Below, piece by piece: positions 49,041 to 56,563 of a DNA stretch of 64,000 bases. Within the stretch, counting starts at the first letter, position 1. Every line of letters starts with the position of its first letter. The position numbers and the translations under genes are program-made. The DNA is taken from NCBI RefSeq assembly GCF_026627255.1, contig NZ_JAPNLM010000001.1, forward strand, positions 1 through 64,000, given 5' to 3'. The notes beneath the pieces were generated by a model, which saw nothing but the letters and a program-made list of their open reading frames with translations, ran no database searches and was not told where the DNA came from. The DNA comes from Streptomyces antarcticus (GTDB taxonomy: Bacteria > Actinomycetota > Actinomycetes > Streptomycetales > Streptomycetaceae).

Positions 49041-49373
49041 ATGTGGGCGGGAGGGAAAACCCACCGAGACACCCTCGCCGCAGCGGCCGTCAGTCCCATC
49101 GGCGCAGTCCTGAACAGCACCGATGCCCCTGCGAACGCCCGCGGTTACCGGCGCCTGCTGGACTTCGCCCTCCAGCACATCCCCGGCCGCCGCTGCTGGG
49201 CCGTGGAGGGCATCGGCAGCTATGGCGCCGGGCTCGCCTCCTTCCTTGACCAGGCCGGCGAGCAGGTCGAGGTCTGCCGGCCCAAGAGGGCAGCCAACCG
49301 GGGCGGACGCAGGGCGCTTGCTCCTGGCCGCCGCGTACGGGTAGGTGGGGACGGAGTCGGCCTCGGGCGGTGA
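49041..49373 (+). pseudogene. IS110-family transposase remnant (N-terminal part)
   Basis: The frame reads WAGGKTHRDTLAAAAV, then GYRRLLDFALQHIPGRRCWAVEGIGSYG and GEQVEVCRPKRAANRGG, which matches the N-terminal DEDD domain of IS110-type transposases (VEGTGSYG-like and RPKR segments). The first catalytic Asp, expected in WAGxDxGKTH, is missing, apparently with three residues lost. After RPKRAANRGGR the sequence departs from the family and stops at 110 codons, so the serine-containing C-terminal half is absent. It has no recognisable ends. It lies exactly between the core genes and the biosynthetic cluster. Confidence 0.8.
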
Positions 49374-49382
49374 GGCGTACAC

Positions 49383-49420
49383 AGGAGCGGTCCGCCCCGG
49401 GAGGAGGGCGGACCGCTCCT
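49383..49420 (-). terminator. Terminator of the biosynthetic operon
   Basis: A perfect 15-bp stem (AGGAGCGGTCCGCCC and its complement) with an 8-nt loop begins 23 nt beyond the ferredoxin stop codon, ending the eight-gene leftward operon and separating it from the IS remnant. Confidence 0.85.
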
Positions 49421-49442
49421 CGGGGGAGGGGTCGGGCAGACT

Positions 49443-49685
49443 TCAGCGTGCGTTCTCCGGTGCCTCGGAGGGCGTCACGTCCAGCTCGAGGGCCCCCATC
49501 GGGCAGGACCTGACCAGCCTCTCCAGGTGACGGAGGTCCACGCCCCCCTCGTGGACCACGAGCTGCTGCCCGGGGGAGGCGAAGAGCGTGTCCGAAAGGC
49601 CTTCGCACTGCTGGTGCAGTTCGCACCGCCGGGCGTCGATCCTGACCACCGCCAGCACGTTGCCGGGTTCAGGACGTTCGTCCAT
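49443..49685 (-). CDS. [3Fe-4S]-type ferredoxin, P450 redox partner
   Basis: The 80-residue protein has Cys at about 21, 27 and 60 (CELHQQC and SCPMGAL), the pattern of small 3Fe-4S ferredoxins that serve bacterial P450s. The ATG at 49685 lies inside the last 17 nt of the P450 gene, so the two are translationally coupled and almost certainly work as a pair. A ferredoxin reductase is not seen in the window and would be supplied elsewhere. It is the last gene of the operon. Confidence 0.9.
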   Translation of the reverse strand: MDERPEPGNVLAVVRIDARRCELHQQCEGLSDTLFASPGQQLVVHEGGVDLRHLERLVRSCPMGALELDVTPSEAPENAR

Positions 49686-50865
49686 GGAGCGTCACGTCCA
49701 TCTTCTCGATGCCGCGGATGGTGTTGTGCAGCCTCCACGCAGGTTCTCCCACCTCGATCCTGTCGACGTGGCGGATCAGCGCCTCCAGGAGGCTCTGCCC
49801 CTCCAGGCGTGACAAGGCCTGGCCGACGCACGCGTGGATGCCGTGCCCGAAACCGATCTGCTGGGCCACGCCCGGCCGGGCGATGTCGAACGTCTCCGGG
49901 TCCTTCCAGAACCTCTCGTCGCGGTTGGCCGAGCCGAACAGCAGGAGCACCCGCGACCCGCGGGGCAGGGGCGCGCCACCCAGCTCGGTGTCCTCCGCCA
50001 CGTAACGGGTGAACCCGCGGAGCGGCGATTCGAACCTGATGATCTCGTTGAAGGCCGACGAGACCAGCGAGGGGTCCTCCTTCAGCCGCTGCCACTGGTC
50101 CTGGTGCGTTCCGAGCAGCCACATCATGCTGGACAGCGCGCTGACGGACGTGTCCATGGACGGGGCAAGGAAGTCGCCGAGCAGGCCGGGCAGCAGCTTG
50201 TCCTCGATCTTGCCCTCGCGGGCCTCGGAGACCAGTTCGGCCCCCCAGCTCCCCGGGCGCAGATTGCCCGGCTGCGACATCCGGTGGAGGAACTGGCTCA
50301 TCTCGCCCAGCAGGGGGAGCCCGGCCTGTGTGCGCTCGTTCATCGGCCCGAAGGCGTTGAATCCGGCACTGGCCCACTCCAGGAGCCGTTCCTTGCCCTC
50401 GTCCTCCGGCCATCCCAGCAGATCCGGGACCACGGCCAGGGGGAACGCCACGGCGAAGTCCTGGACGGCGTCGAACGACTGCCGTTCCACGAGCTCGCGT
50501 ACCAGCCGGTCCGCCCAGGAGGTGACGTACCCCGTGATGTCGGCCATCGCCCGGGGCTTGAGGTGCCGCGCCACCAGTCCGCGTACGTAGGCGTGGTAGG
50601 GCGGGTCGCTGGTGAAGCTGCTGCCCTTCTGCGCCTTGTTGAGTGTGTCGGTGAGGCCCACGCCTTCGCCGGAGACGAAGACACCGTGCTGGTGCAGGGC
50701 CGTGTACACCTCGTCGTACCGGGCGGCGCAGTGCACCTCGTGCGAGGTGAGGTACACCACGGGTGCGGCGTCGCGGAGCGCGCTGTACAGCGGGTACGGG
50801 TCGGTGATCGAGGCGTCGGTGTACGGATCGAGATCGGTCTGAGGAATCGTGGTCGTCGGACTCAC
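49669..50865 (-). CDS. Cytochrome P450
   Basis: The 398-residue P450 has the heme loop FGHGIHACVG with the ligand Cys (about residue 345), the ExxR pair EIIR (about 275), and an I-helix with APSMDTS that keeps the acid-alcohol pair. It should therefore be catalytically active and not a glycosyltransferase helper, which lack the ligand Cys. The likely role is hydroxylation or oxidative coupling of the cluster product. The GTG at 50865 overlaps the glycosyltransferase stop (GTGA). Substrate unknown. Confidence 0.93.
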   Translation of the reverse strand: MSPTTTIPQTDLDPYTDASITDPYPLYSALRDAAPVVYLTSHEVHCAARYDEVYTALHQHGVFVSGEGVGLTDTLNKAQKGSSFTSDPPYHAYVRGLVARHLKPRAMADITGYVTSWADRLVRELVERQSFDAVQDFAVAFPLAVVPDLLGWPEDEGKERLLEWASAGFNAFGPMNERTQAGLPLLGEMSQFLHRMSQPGNLRPGSWGAELVSEAREGKIEDKLLPGLLGDFLAPSMDTSVSALSSMMWLLGTHQDQWQRLKEDPSLVSSAFNEIIRFESPLRGFTRYVAEDTELGGAPLPRGSRVLLLFGSANRDERFWKDPETFDIARPGVAQQIGFGHGIHACVGQALSRLEGQSLLEALIRHVDRIEVGEPAWRLHNTIRGIEKMDVTLHGRTS

Positions 50866-52010
50866 CGGTTCACCTTTTCCCGCGCAACGAGGTCTTCGAT
50901 CAGCGGCACCATTCCCACGGCGGTGGGCGCCGTGGCCGCCCGCTCGGCCAGTTCCCGGGCCTTGAAGCAGTACGAGGAGTCGCCCAGCATCTCCTTGACG
51001 ACCTGCGCGATCGCCTCCGGACTGCCTTCCTCGCGGTACAGCGTCCGGGCGCAGCCGAAGTCCGTGAGCCGCTTCAGGGTCGGGGTGAAGGCCTCGAACG
51101 GGTTGAGGATCAACTGCGGGGTCGCGGTGTTGATGGCGTTGACCGCCGTCAGGCCGCCCGCCGGATGGATGATCACCTCGCAGGTGGGGAGTATGGCCTC
51201 CAGCGGGATCCAGCCCGCCCGGATCTGCGGGTACTTCTCCTGGAGCTGCTTCCCCTCCGCCTCGCCGATGGCGACGACGACCTCGACGCCGAGCCCCAGC
51301 AGCCGCTCCACGATGGCCGAGATCCGGTCCATCGCGCCCGGGAAGGCGTACCGGAAGCTCCCCATCGTCAGGCACACCCGGCCGCTGTCCGGGGTCTGCA
51401 GCATCCACGGATCGATCTGCCGCTGCTTGTTGTGCGGCGTCCAGCGCATGAAGGTGCCGGTGGTCTCGGTCAGGCCGGGCGGGCAGATGTCGATGCGCAG
51501 CGACGGGTCGGGCAGCGTGTCGGCGCCGATCCTGGCGAGCTGGTCCGCCAGCTCCTCGTGGAGGTAGTCCTCGTAACCGTGGATGTCGAACAGGTCCCAG
51601 GACTGGCGGACGAAGGGGATGCCGGCCGCGCGGGCGGCGATCTCCGCCCCGTGCCCCTGGCTGCCCGCGATCAGGACGTCGGCGCCCCACAGCTGGCAGA
51701 TGTCCACCAGGTCGTCGCACACGTAGCTGCCCTGGCGGCCGAACCAGTGGCCCAGGTAGGGCATCTCCTGTTCGGGCCGGTGGGGGTACTCGATCGCCGG
51801 CCTGCCGTGGGCGGCGGCCTTGATGCTCTCGGTCGAGTGCCCGCGGGCCACGGGTATGGACGGCAGGCCGATTCCGGTGACCGCGCCGGACATCTCCTCG
51901 AAGGAGGCCACCATGATCTCGTGCCCGGACGCCCGGAGCGCCGAGGCGAGGGGACCGATCGCGAACGCGCTGGCCGGGCTCGTGCCCGCGGCGTAGAACA
52001 GGGCCTTCAC
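50862..52010 (-). CDS. GT1-type glycosyltransferase
   Basis: The 382-residue GT-B enzyme of the natural-product GT1 family begins KALFYAAGTSPASAFAIGPL and has a C-terminal donor-site segment, IHPAGGLTAVNAINTATPQLIL (given in part as HPAGGLTAVNAI, near residue 280). It should attach an NDP-sugar to the aglycone. No deoxysugar biosynthesis genes are in the window, so donor supply must be elsewhere. The GTG at 52010 overlaps the previous stop by 4 nt. Its pairing with a real P450 suggests hydroxylation may create the glycosylation site, which is inference. Confidence 0.88.
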   Translation of the reverse strand: MKALFYAAGTSPASAFAIGPLASALRASGHEIMVASFEEMSGAVTGIGLPSIPVARGHSTESIKAAAHGRPAIEYPHRPEQEMPYLGHWFGRQGSYVCDDLVDICQLWGADVLIAGSQGHGAEIAARAAGIPFVRQSWDLFDIHGYEDYLHEELADQLARIGADTLPDPSLRIDICPPGLTETTGTFMRWTPHNKQRQIDPWMLQTPDSGRVCLTMGSFRYAFPGAMDRISAIVERLLGLGVEVVVAIGEAEGKQLQEKYPQIRAGWIPLEAILPTCEVIIHPAGGLTAVNAINTATPQLILNPFEAFTPTLKRLTDFGCARTLYREEGSPEAIAQVVKEMLGDSSYCFKARELAERAATAPTAVGMVPLIEDLVAREKVNR

Positions 52011-52357
52011 GCGGCGACCGCCGGCGCCCGGTCCTTGTCGCGCTCGGCGAAGTAGGCCTCCTCCAGGCCCACGGTTTCGAAGTCGATGACGGCGAGACCC
52101 GCGGTCAGCAGGTGACTCGAACGCAGGTCCCGGACCAGGTCCAGGTAGCCCTCCATCTCGTCGAAGCCCAGGATGAAGAAGCTCTCCGCCTCACGCCCGT
52201 ACTTGATGGCGCGCACCGGGGTGAGCTTCCCGCCCCTCTTCACGAAGGCCCCGACGCTGGGGAAGACGTGCTCGTGCTCGATTGCTACGCGCTCTTCGAG
52301 CGACAACTCGTACCAGGGGGTCAGGTAGTTGACGACGAGGACGGCGGCGAACTTCAT
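52007..52357 (-). CDS. Small cluster protein, darcynin-like
   Basis: The 116-residue protein has no signal peptide. Its pattern (TPWYELSLEERVAI, then AESFFILGFDEMEGYLDLVRDLR, then ETVGLEEAYF) resembles the darcynin family of small proteins and the ferredoxin-like dimeric barrel fold shared with polyketide cyclases and ABM enzymes. It could be a cyclase-like or monooxygenase-like tailoring protein, but the assignment is tentative. It overlaps genes on both sides by 4 nt (ATGA and GTGA), so its dose is tied to the operon. Confidence 0.6.
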   Translation of the reverse strand: MKFAAVLVVNYLTPWYELSLEERVAIEHEHVFPSVGAFVKRGGKLTPVRAIKYGREAESFFILGFDEMEGYLDLVRDLRSSHLLTAGLAVIDFETVGLEEAYFAERDKDRAPAVAA

Positions 52358-53097
52358 GCGCGGTGCTCCGATCGGGTTTCCTGCGGGCGCAGTACGGCGT
52401 GCATGTGCCAGATCCGGGAGACGACGTTTCCGGCTTCGTCGATCAGCTGGTCGGCGAGGTTGTCGGTGGGGGCGTCGACCTCGAAGGTGCGCGGGTCGAC
52501 CATCTTGGCTACGGCTTCGGCGGGCAGCGAGCTGTGGTAGCGCGTCGCCTCGATCACCTTGATGTCCCAGTCCGCGGAGAACGCCTCCCGCAGCTCCTGC
52601 TCCGAGACGCGGCGCGGGCCCGGGTAGTCGGGGGTGAGCTCCTTGGAGAAGGTGAACAGGTGGAGTTCGGCGCCGTCGTTGCACACGGCCCTCAGGAGTT
52701 CCGAGTACCGCGGCGTCTCCTCGGCCGGCAGTGTGTGGAAGAAAGCGCTGTCCAAGACGACGTCGTACCGGGGGCCGTCCGCCGCGAGGGAGAACGCGTC
52801 GGCCACCCGGAAATCGACGGTGGTGTCGTTCCTGCGGGCCTTCTCGCGGCCGCACTCGACGGCGACCTCCGACACGTCGACGGCGGAGACCCGAAGGCCC
52901 TGGGACGCCAGGTACAACGCGTTGTCCCCGAGGCCGCACCCCAGGTCGAGCACGTGCCCGCGGAAGCCGCCGTCGTCACAGATCCGTCGTACGGCCGGCT
53001 GCGGGCCGCCGATGTTCCACGGCATGAGGGGGCCCGACTTCTCCCCCTCCTGGTAGAGCTTTTCGAAGGGGATCTTCTCCGTGCTGCCGGTGGGCAT
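52354..53097 (-). CDS. Class I SAM-dependent methyltransferase
   Basis: The 247-residue protein has the SAM motif VLDLGCGLGDNALYLASQG at about 50-68, an acidic motif II at SAVDVSEVAV, and a DVVLDSAFFHTL motif. This layout fits small-molecule methyltransferases of the thiopurine-methyltransferase-like type; the target atom is unknown. The ATG at 53097 has AGAGGAA 9 nt upstream and the gap to the oxidase is 15 nt. It is the second methyltransferase of the operon. Confidence 0.85.
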   Translation of the reverse strand: MPTGSTEKIPFEKLYQEGEKSGPLMPWNIGGPQPAVRRICDDGGFRGHVLDLGCGLGDNALYLASQGLRVSAVDVSEVAVECGREKARRNDTTVDFRVADAFSLAADGPRYDVVLDSAFFHTLPAEETPRYSELLRAVCNDGAELHLFTFSKELTPDYPGPRRVSEQELREAFSADWDIKVIEATRYHSSLPAEAVAKMVDPRTFEVDAPTDNLADQLIDEAGNVVSRIWHMHAVLRPQETRSEHRA

Positions 53098-53112
53098 CGT
53101 TCGCGGTTCCTC

Positions 53113-54609
53113 TCAGAGTTCTACGGACATGGCGTGGTGGAAGACGTTCAGGGGGTCCCACGTGCGTTTCGCCGACCGCAGACGCGCGTAGTTCTCCTTG
53201 TAGTACAGGTGGTGCCAGGGCTGCTCCGACCGGTTGCGCTCGGCGTCCAGCAGGTCGGTGTCGGGGTAGTTGATGTAGCAGCCGTCCGTGCTGCCCCCGG
53301 TGACGGGCACCCCTCCCGTGCCGGCGAAGAACTCCTCGTACAGACCGCGCAGCCAGCCGAGGTGGACCTCGTCCATCGAGGCGTCCTGCCAGGCGGTGAA
53401 CCACGACGACTTCGCGACGGAGTCCCGCTGGGGAGCGGCGGTGGCCGACGGCGCGCGGCGGTTGATCTCGCCCCCGTAGCTGTTGAACATGACGTACGAC
53501 GCCTGGCCGGGATGGTCGGAGTCCAGGTGCCGGTGGAGCACCGAGAACTGGTCGTCGGTGGGCGTCGCGCGGTGGTAGGCGGACTTGGAGGCCGACCTGG
53601 CCCCCATGACGTCACCGCAGTCGGCCTGGCTCATGTAGCGGGTGCCGGTCAGCCAGCTCATCACGCCCCCGCGGGGGATGCCCACCGCGCGGGTGCCCTC
53701 CGTCAGCGACGCGACGAAGTCGCCCAGGATCTTCCCCTCGGGGTCCACGTCGGCGTCCTGCTGGACCATGAGCTGGAGGAACCCGGAGTTGCGGTGGTTG
53801 ACGAAGAAGCTGGCGAACAGCGAGTTCTCCGGTGTCCCCGGCGCGGAGTGGCGCTCGTGCCATTCGAAGAAGCGCCGCATCACGGTGACGAAGGACTCCT
53901 CGTCCATCGCGGCCCAGGGGTAGACGATCTTCTGCACGTGCAGTCGGCTGCTCGCGCGAGCCAGTCCGATCGGCTCGGTGGTGAGGTGCTCCGGGCTGCG
54001 GAACTCGTAGGCGGTGACCACGCCGAAGTTGCCGCCCCCGCCGCCGGTGTGCGCCCAGAAGAGGTCTCCGAGGTCGCCGGTGTCGTCGGCGCGCGCCGTC
54101 ACCAGGCGGACGTCGCGCGACTCGTCCACGACGGCGACCTCCACGGCGTGCAAGTGGTCGACCGCCAGGCCGAGCTGGCGCGACAGCGGACCGTAGCCGC
54201 CACCGGCGACCAGCCCTCCCATGCCCACCGCGGAGCAGGCGCCGAGCGGCAGGGACGCGTTCCAGCGGCGGAAGAGGGCCTTCTGCGCCTGGTCGACCGT
54301 CGCACCCGCACCGATCCGCACCCCCGGCCCTTCGGCGGACGGGCCGACGGAGTTGAGGTTGTGGAGGTCCAGGACGAGGTCCCGTCGCGGCGAGCCGACG
54401 AAGTCCTGACCGCAGTGCCCGCCGGACCGGCAGGCGACGGCCCGTCCTTCGGCGACGGCATTGCGCAGGGAGGCGACGACGTCGTCCGGCGTGAGCGGAA
54501 GGTGGAACTCCGAGGGCTTGACGGCGAACCGGTGGTTGTCCGAGTGCGAGAGCTCGAGGTACCGGGGGTCCCCGGGACCCACGGTGAAGGGTGACATCGG
54601 CAGGGTCAC
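53113..54609 (-). CDS. BBE-type FAD-dependent oxidase
   Basis: The 498-residue protein is a berberine-bridge-enzyme/VAO-family oxidase: an FAD-binding N-terminal domain (RSGGHCGQDFVGS; GACSAVGMGGLVAGGGYG) and a C-terminal BBE motif (YYKENYARLRSAKRTWDPLNVF). His and Cys for bicovalent FAD attachment are both present, 60 residues apart (H65, C125), the same spacing as in aclacinomycin oxidoreductase. It likely oxidises an alcohol, sugar or ring carbon of the product. The GTG at 54609 overlaps the upstream stop (GTGA); an ATG at 54597 is possible but has no ribosome site. Confidence 0.9.
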   Translation of the reverse strand: MTLPMSPFTVGPGDPRYLELSHSDNHRFAVKPSEFHLPLTPDDVVASLRNAVAEGRAVACRSGGHCGQDFVGSPRRDLVLDLHNLNSVGPSAEGPGVRIGAGATVDQAQKALFRRWNASLPLGACSAVGMGGLVAGGGYGPLSRQLGLAVDHLHAVEVAVVDESRDVRLVTARADDTGDLGDLFWAHTGGGGGNFGVVTAYEFRSPEHLTTEPIGLARASSRLHVQKIVYPWAAMDEESFVTVMRRFFEWHERHSAPGTPENSLFASFFVNHRNSGFLQLMVQQDADVDPEGKILGDFVASLTEGTRAVGIPRGGVMSWLTGTRYMSQADCGDVMGARSASKSAYHRATPTDDQFSVLHRHLDSDHPGQASYVMFNSYGGEINRRAPSATAAPQRDSVAKSSWFTAWQDASMDEVHLGWLRGLYEEFFAGTGGVPVTGGSTDGCYINYPDTDLLDAERNRSEQPWHHLYYKENYARLRSAKRTWDPLNVFHHAMSVEL

Positions 54610-55292
54610 GACGCGTAGCCTTCGCACGACTGGGAGAACACGGCCTCGTAGGTGTTGGCGTCCCTCGAGGTCAGCAGGGACTTGCCGCGTGCGCGCATCT
54701 GCCGGTCGTGCGCGGGGCGCTGTTCCTCCGGCATGGTGTGGAAGGTCTCGTAGGAGGCGGCGTCGTCCCACTGGGCGTAGTTGACGACCATGGTGCCGTC
54801 GAGCGCGCGCAGGATGCTGTGGGAGCGGTACCCGGGCACCTGCCGCATCCACTCGTCCGGCTTGTCGAGCAGGGACACGAGCTCGCTCTGGTCCTTGCTC
54901 TCGCACCCCATCAGGACGATCACGGTGAAGTCGTCCCGGTCCGGGCCTATTTCCGTCCGGGCGTCGCCGTCCTTCGTCTGGACGGACACCACCTCGGTCT
55001 TCAGCAGGTGCACCGACGTGGTGAGGTCGGTGAAGTAGGGAACGGTGTTGTGCTTGAAGTTCTCGCCGTCGTACCGCTCCTTGAGGTCGTCGATCGACCT
55101 CCACTGGATGTAGTTGGCCGCGCAGGGCTTCGCCACCCCCGCGTGCAGCGTGGACGACCGCCACCCCGGGTAGTTCGCCTTGGCGATGATGCCCCGCATG
55201 GCGTCCAGGAGAGTCGCCTGCTTCTCCGAGTCGGTGGTGTTGAACAGGTTGAACACGGTCAGGGAGCCGTTCTCGGGCTCGATGATCGGCAT
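54606..55292 (-). CDS. Tandem antibiotic-biosynthesis monooxygenase (ABM) domain protein
   Basis: The 228-residue protein contains two ABM-like ferredoxin-fold domains: one around residues 10-100 (TVFNLFNTTDSEKQATLLDAM; YPGWRSSTLH) and one around 120-215 (FTVIVLMGCESKDQSELVSLL; VPGYRSHSIL; MVVNYAQWDD). ABM enzymes oxidise anthrone-like aromatics to quinones without cofactor, and tandem forms occur in aromatic polyketide clusters. The ATG at 55292 has AGGAGG 5 nt upstream, and the O-methyltransferase stop overlaps this site. Confidence 0.85.
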   Translation of the reverse strand: MPIIEPENGSLTVFNLFNTTDSEKQATLLDAMRGIIAKANYPGWRSSTLHAGVAKPCAANYIQWRSIDDLKERYDGENFKHNTVPYFTDLTTSVHLLKTEVVSVQTKDGDARTEIGPDRDDFTVIVLMGCESKDQSELVSLLDKPDEWMRQVPGYRSHSILRALDGTMVVNYAQWDDAASYETFHTMPEEQRPAHDRQMRARGKSLLTSRDANTYEAVFSQSCEGYAS

Positions 55293-55300
55293 ACGTCCTC

Positions 55301-56344
55301 CTAGGAGACTTTCTTGCCTTCGATGACGGACTGCAGTCCCGCGCGGCTGACCCCGACCACCTCGATGCCGACCTCGGACATCAGGGTCCGGAACTCCTGC
55401 ACGGTGCGCTGCTTGCCCTCGCAGAGGACGAGCATGTCCATGTCCATGAGCGCGATGGCCTGGTCCGCCTTCTCGTCCACGCCGGCCACGGCCTCCACGA
55501 CGGCGATGTGCGCTCCCACGTGCATGGCCGACGCGATGTTCTTGAGGATGAGGCGCGAGCGCGCATCGTCCCAGTCGTGGAACACGTTGGAGGCCATGTA
55601 CAGGTCGCTCCCCGCGGGGACGCTGTCGAAGAAGGAGCCGGCCTCCACCGTCACGCGGTCGGCGACGCCCGCGTCCGACAGCTCCGGCCAGGCCCGCGAC
55701 ACCACGTCCGGCTGGTCGAAGAGGACGCCGGACGTTCCGGGGTGTTTCTGCAGTACGGCGGAGAGGAGCGCGCCCCGCCCTCCACCGACATCGGTGATGC
55801 TGCCGAACCGGGAGAAGTCGAATGCCTCGACCACGGGTCGGATGATCCTCTTGGAGAGTTCGGTCATCGCGGAATTGAAGACCGCGGCGGTGTCGGGATT
55901 CGATTCCATGAATTCCCATACGCCGGAACCGTGCATCGCGGCGAAGGGGGATCGGCCCGTGCGTACCGCTGTGGGCAGGTGCGCCCAGGTCGCTCGTTCT
56001 GCAGTGGATCCCGTCCAGCGCGCGAAGTTGCGCATGGAGGCGTCGTCGTCGGTGGCCAGGGCGTGGCCCAGAGCGGTCAGCTCCATGGTGTGCTGCTCGG
56101 TCTGCCGCAGCAGGCCCACGGAGGCGCTGGCGCGGAAGAAACGTTCCGCTATATCGCGCTTCAGGCCGAGCCGAACGGTGAGTTGCGCCGGCGTCAGGCC
56201 TCCGGAACCCAGCGCGTCGGCCACACCGAGTTCTGCGAATGTGCTGACGACACCGGCGCGCCAGCTTCCCATGAGGAGATCGAGAAGCTGAATGCTGACG
56301 GGGGGCGACGGCGGGCGCAGCGATCCCGTGCTGGTAATGGTCAT
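55301..56344 (-). CDS. O-methyltransferase (DnrK/acetylserotonin type)
   Basis: The 347-residue enzyme has an N-terminal dimerisation winged-helix domain (LLDLLMGSWRAGVVSTFAELG), the SAM motif DVGGGRGALLSAVLQKHPG at about 183-201, and the HDWDD catalytic-site segment. Relatives methylate phenolic hydroxyls of aromatic polyketides. The ATG at 56344 has AAGGGAA 4-6 nt upstream. It is the first gene of the eight-gene operon, so the operon promoter lies in 56345-56486. Confidence 0.9.
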   Translation of the reverse strand: MTITSTGSLRPPSPPVSIQLLDLLMGSWRAGVVSTFAELGVADALGSGGLTPAQLTVRLGLKRDIAERFFRASASVGLLRQTEQHTMELTALGHALATDDDASMRNFARWTGSTAERATWAHLPTAVRTGRSPFAAMHGSGVWEFMESNPDTAAVFNSAMTELSKRIIRPVVEAFDFSRFGSITDVGGGRGALLSAVLQKHPGTSGVLFDQPDVVSRAWPELSDAGVADRVTVEAGSFFDSVPAGSDLYMASNVFHDWDDARSRLILKNIASAMHVGAHIAVVEAVAGVDEKADQAIALMDMDMLVLCEGKQRTVQEFRTLMSEVGIEVVGVSRAGLQSVIEGKKVS

Positions 56345-56399
56345 GATTTCCCTTCGACTGGTTGCCATGCGTCGAAATGAGGCACCGCTGCAAGGGCAG

Positions 56400-56413
56400 T
56401 TCGTTCTCGAACA
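56400..56413. promoter_or_regulatory. Possible operator in the operon promoter region
   Basis: GTTCG-TTCT-CGAAC is a short inverted repeat 56 nt upstream of the O-methyltransferase start. It is short enough to occur by chance; no clear -35/-10 pair was found around it. Confidence 0.3.
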
Positions 56414-56486
56414 CACTCTGTTGCCGGTGCCGGAGCGGCGCTAGGTATCCCCATGGGATGGTCCTGGGAATCAGCGCCGGAACAGT

Positions 56487-56535
56487 GCAGAGTGCTGCGG
56501 GACGGAGCGGATTCGCCCGTCCCGCAGCACTCTGC
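56487..56535 (-). terminator. Terminator after the MFS exporter gene
   Basis: A perfect 19-bp stem (GCAGAGTGCTGCGGGACGG and its complement) with an 11-nt loop begins 29 nt beyond the exporter stop codon. It separates the exporter gene from the biosynthetic operon. Confidence 0.9.
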
Positions 56536-56563
56536 GGCTGGTGGAGCTATGGGGCCGCGCCCT

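Noticed and set aside
49669..50865. P450 as a catalytically dead glycosyltransferase helper
   Set aside because: The heme-ligand Cys, ExxR and I-helix acid-alcohol pair are all present and a ferredoxin gene follows.
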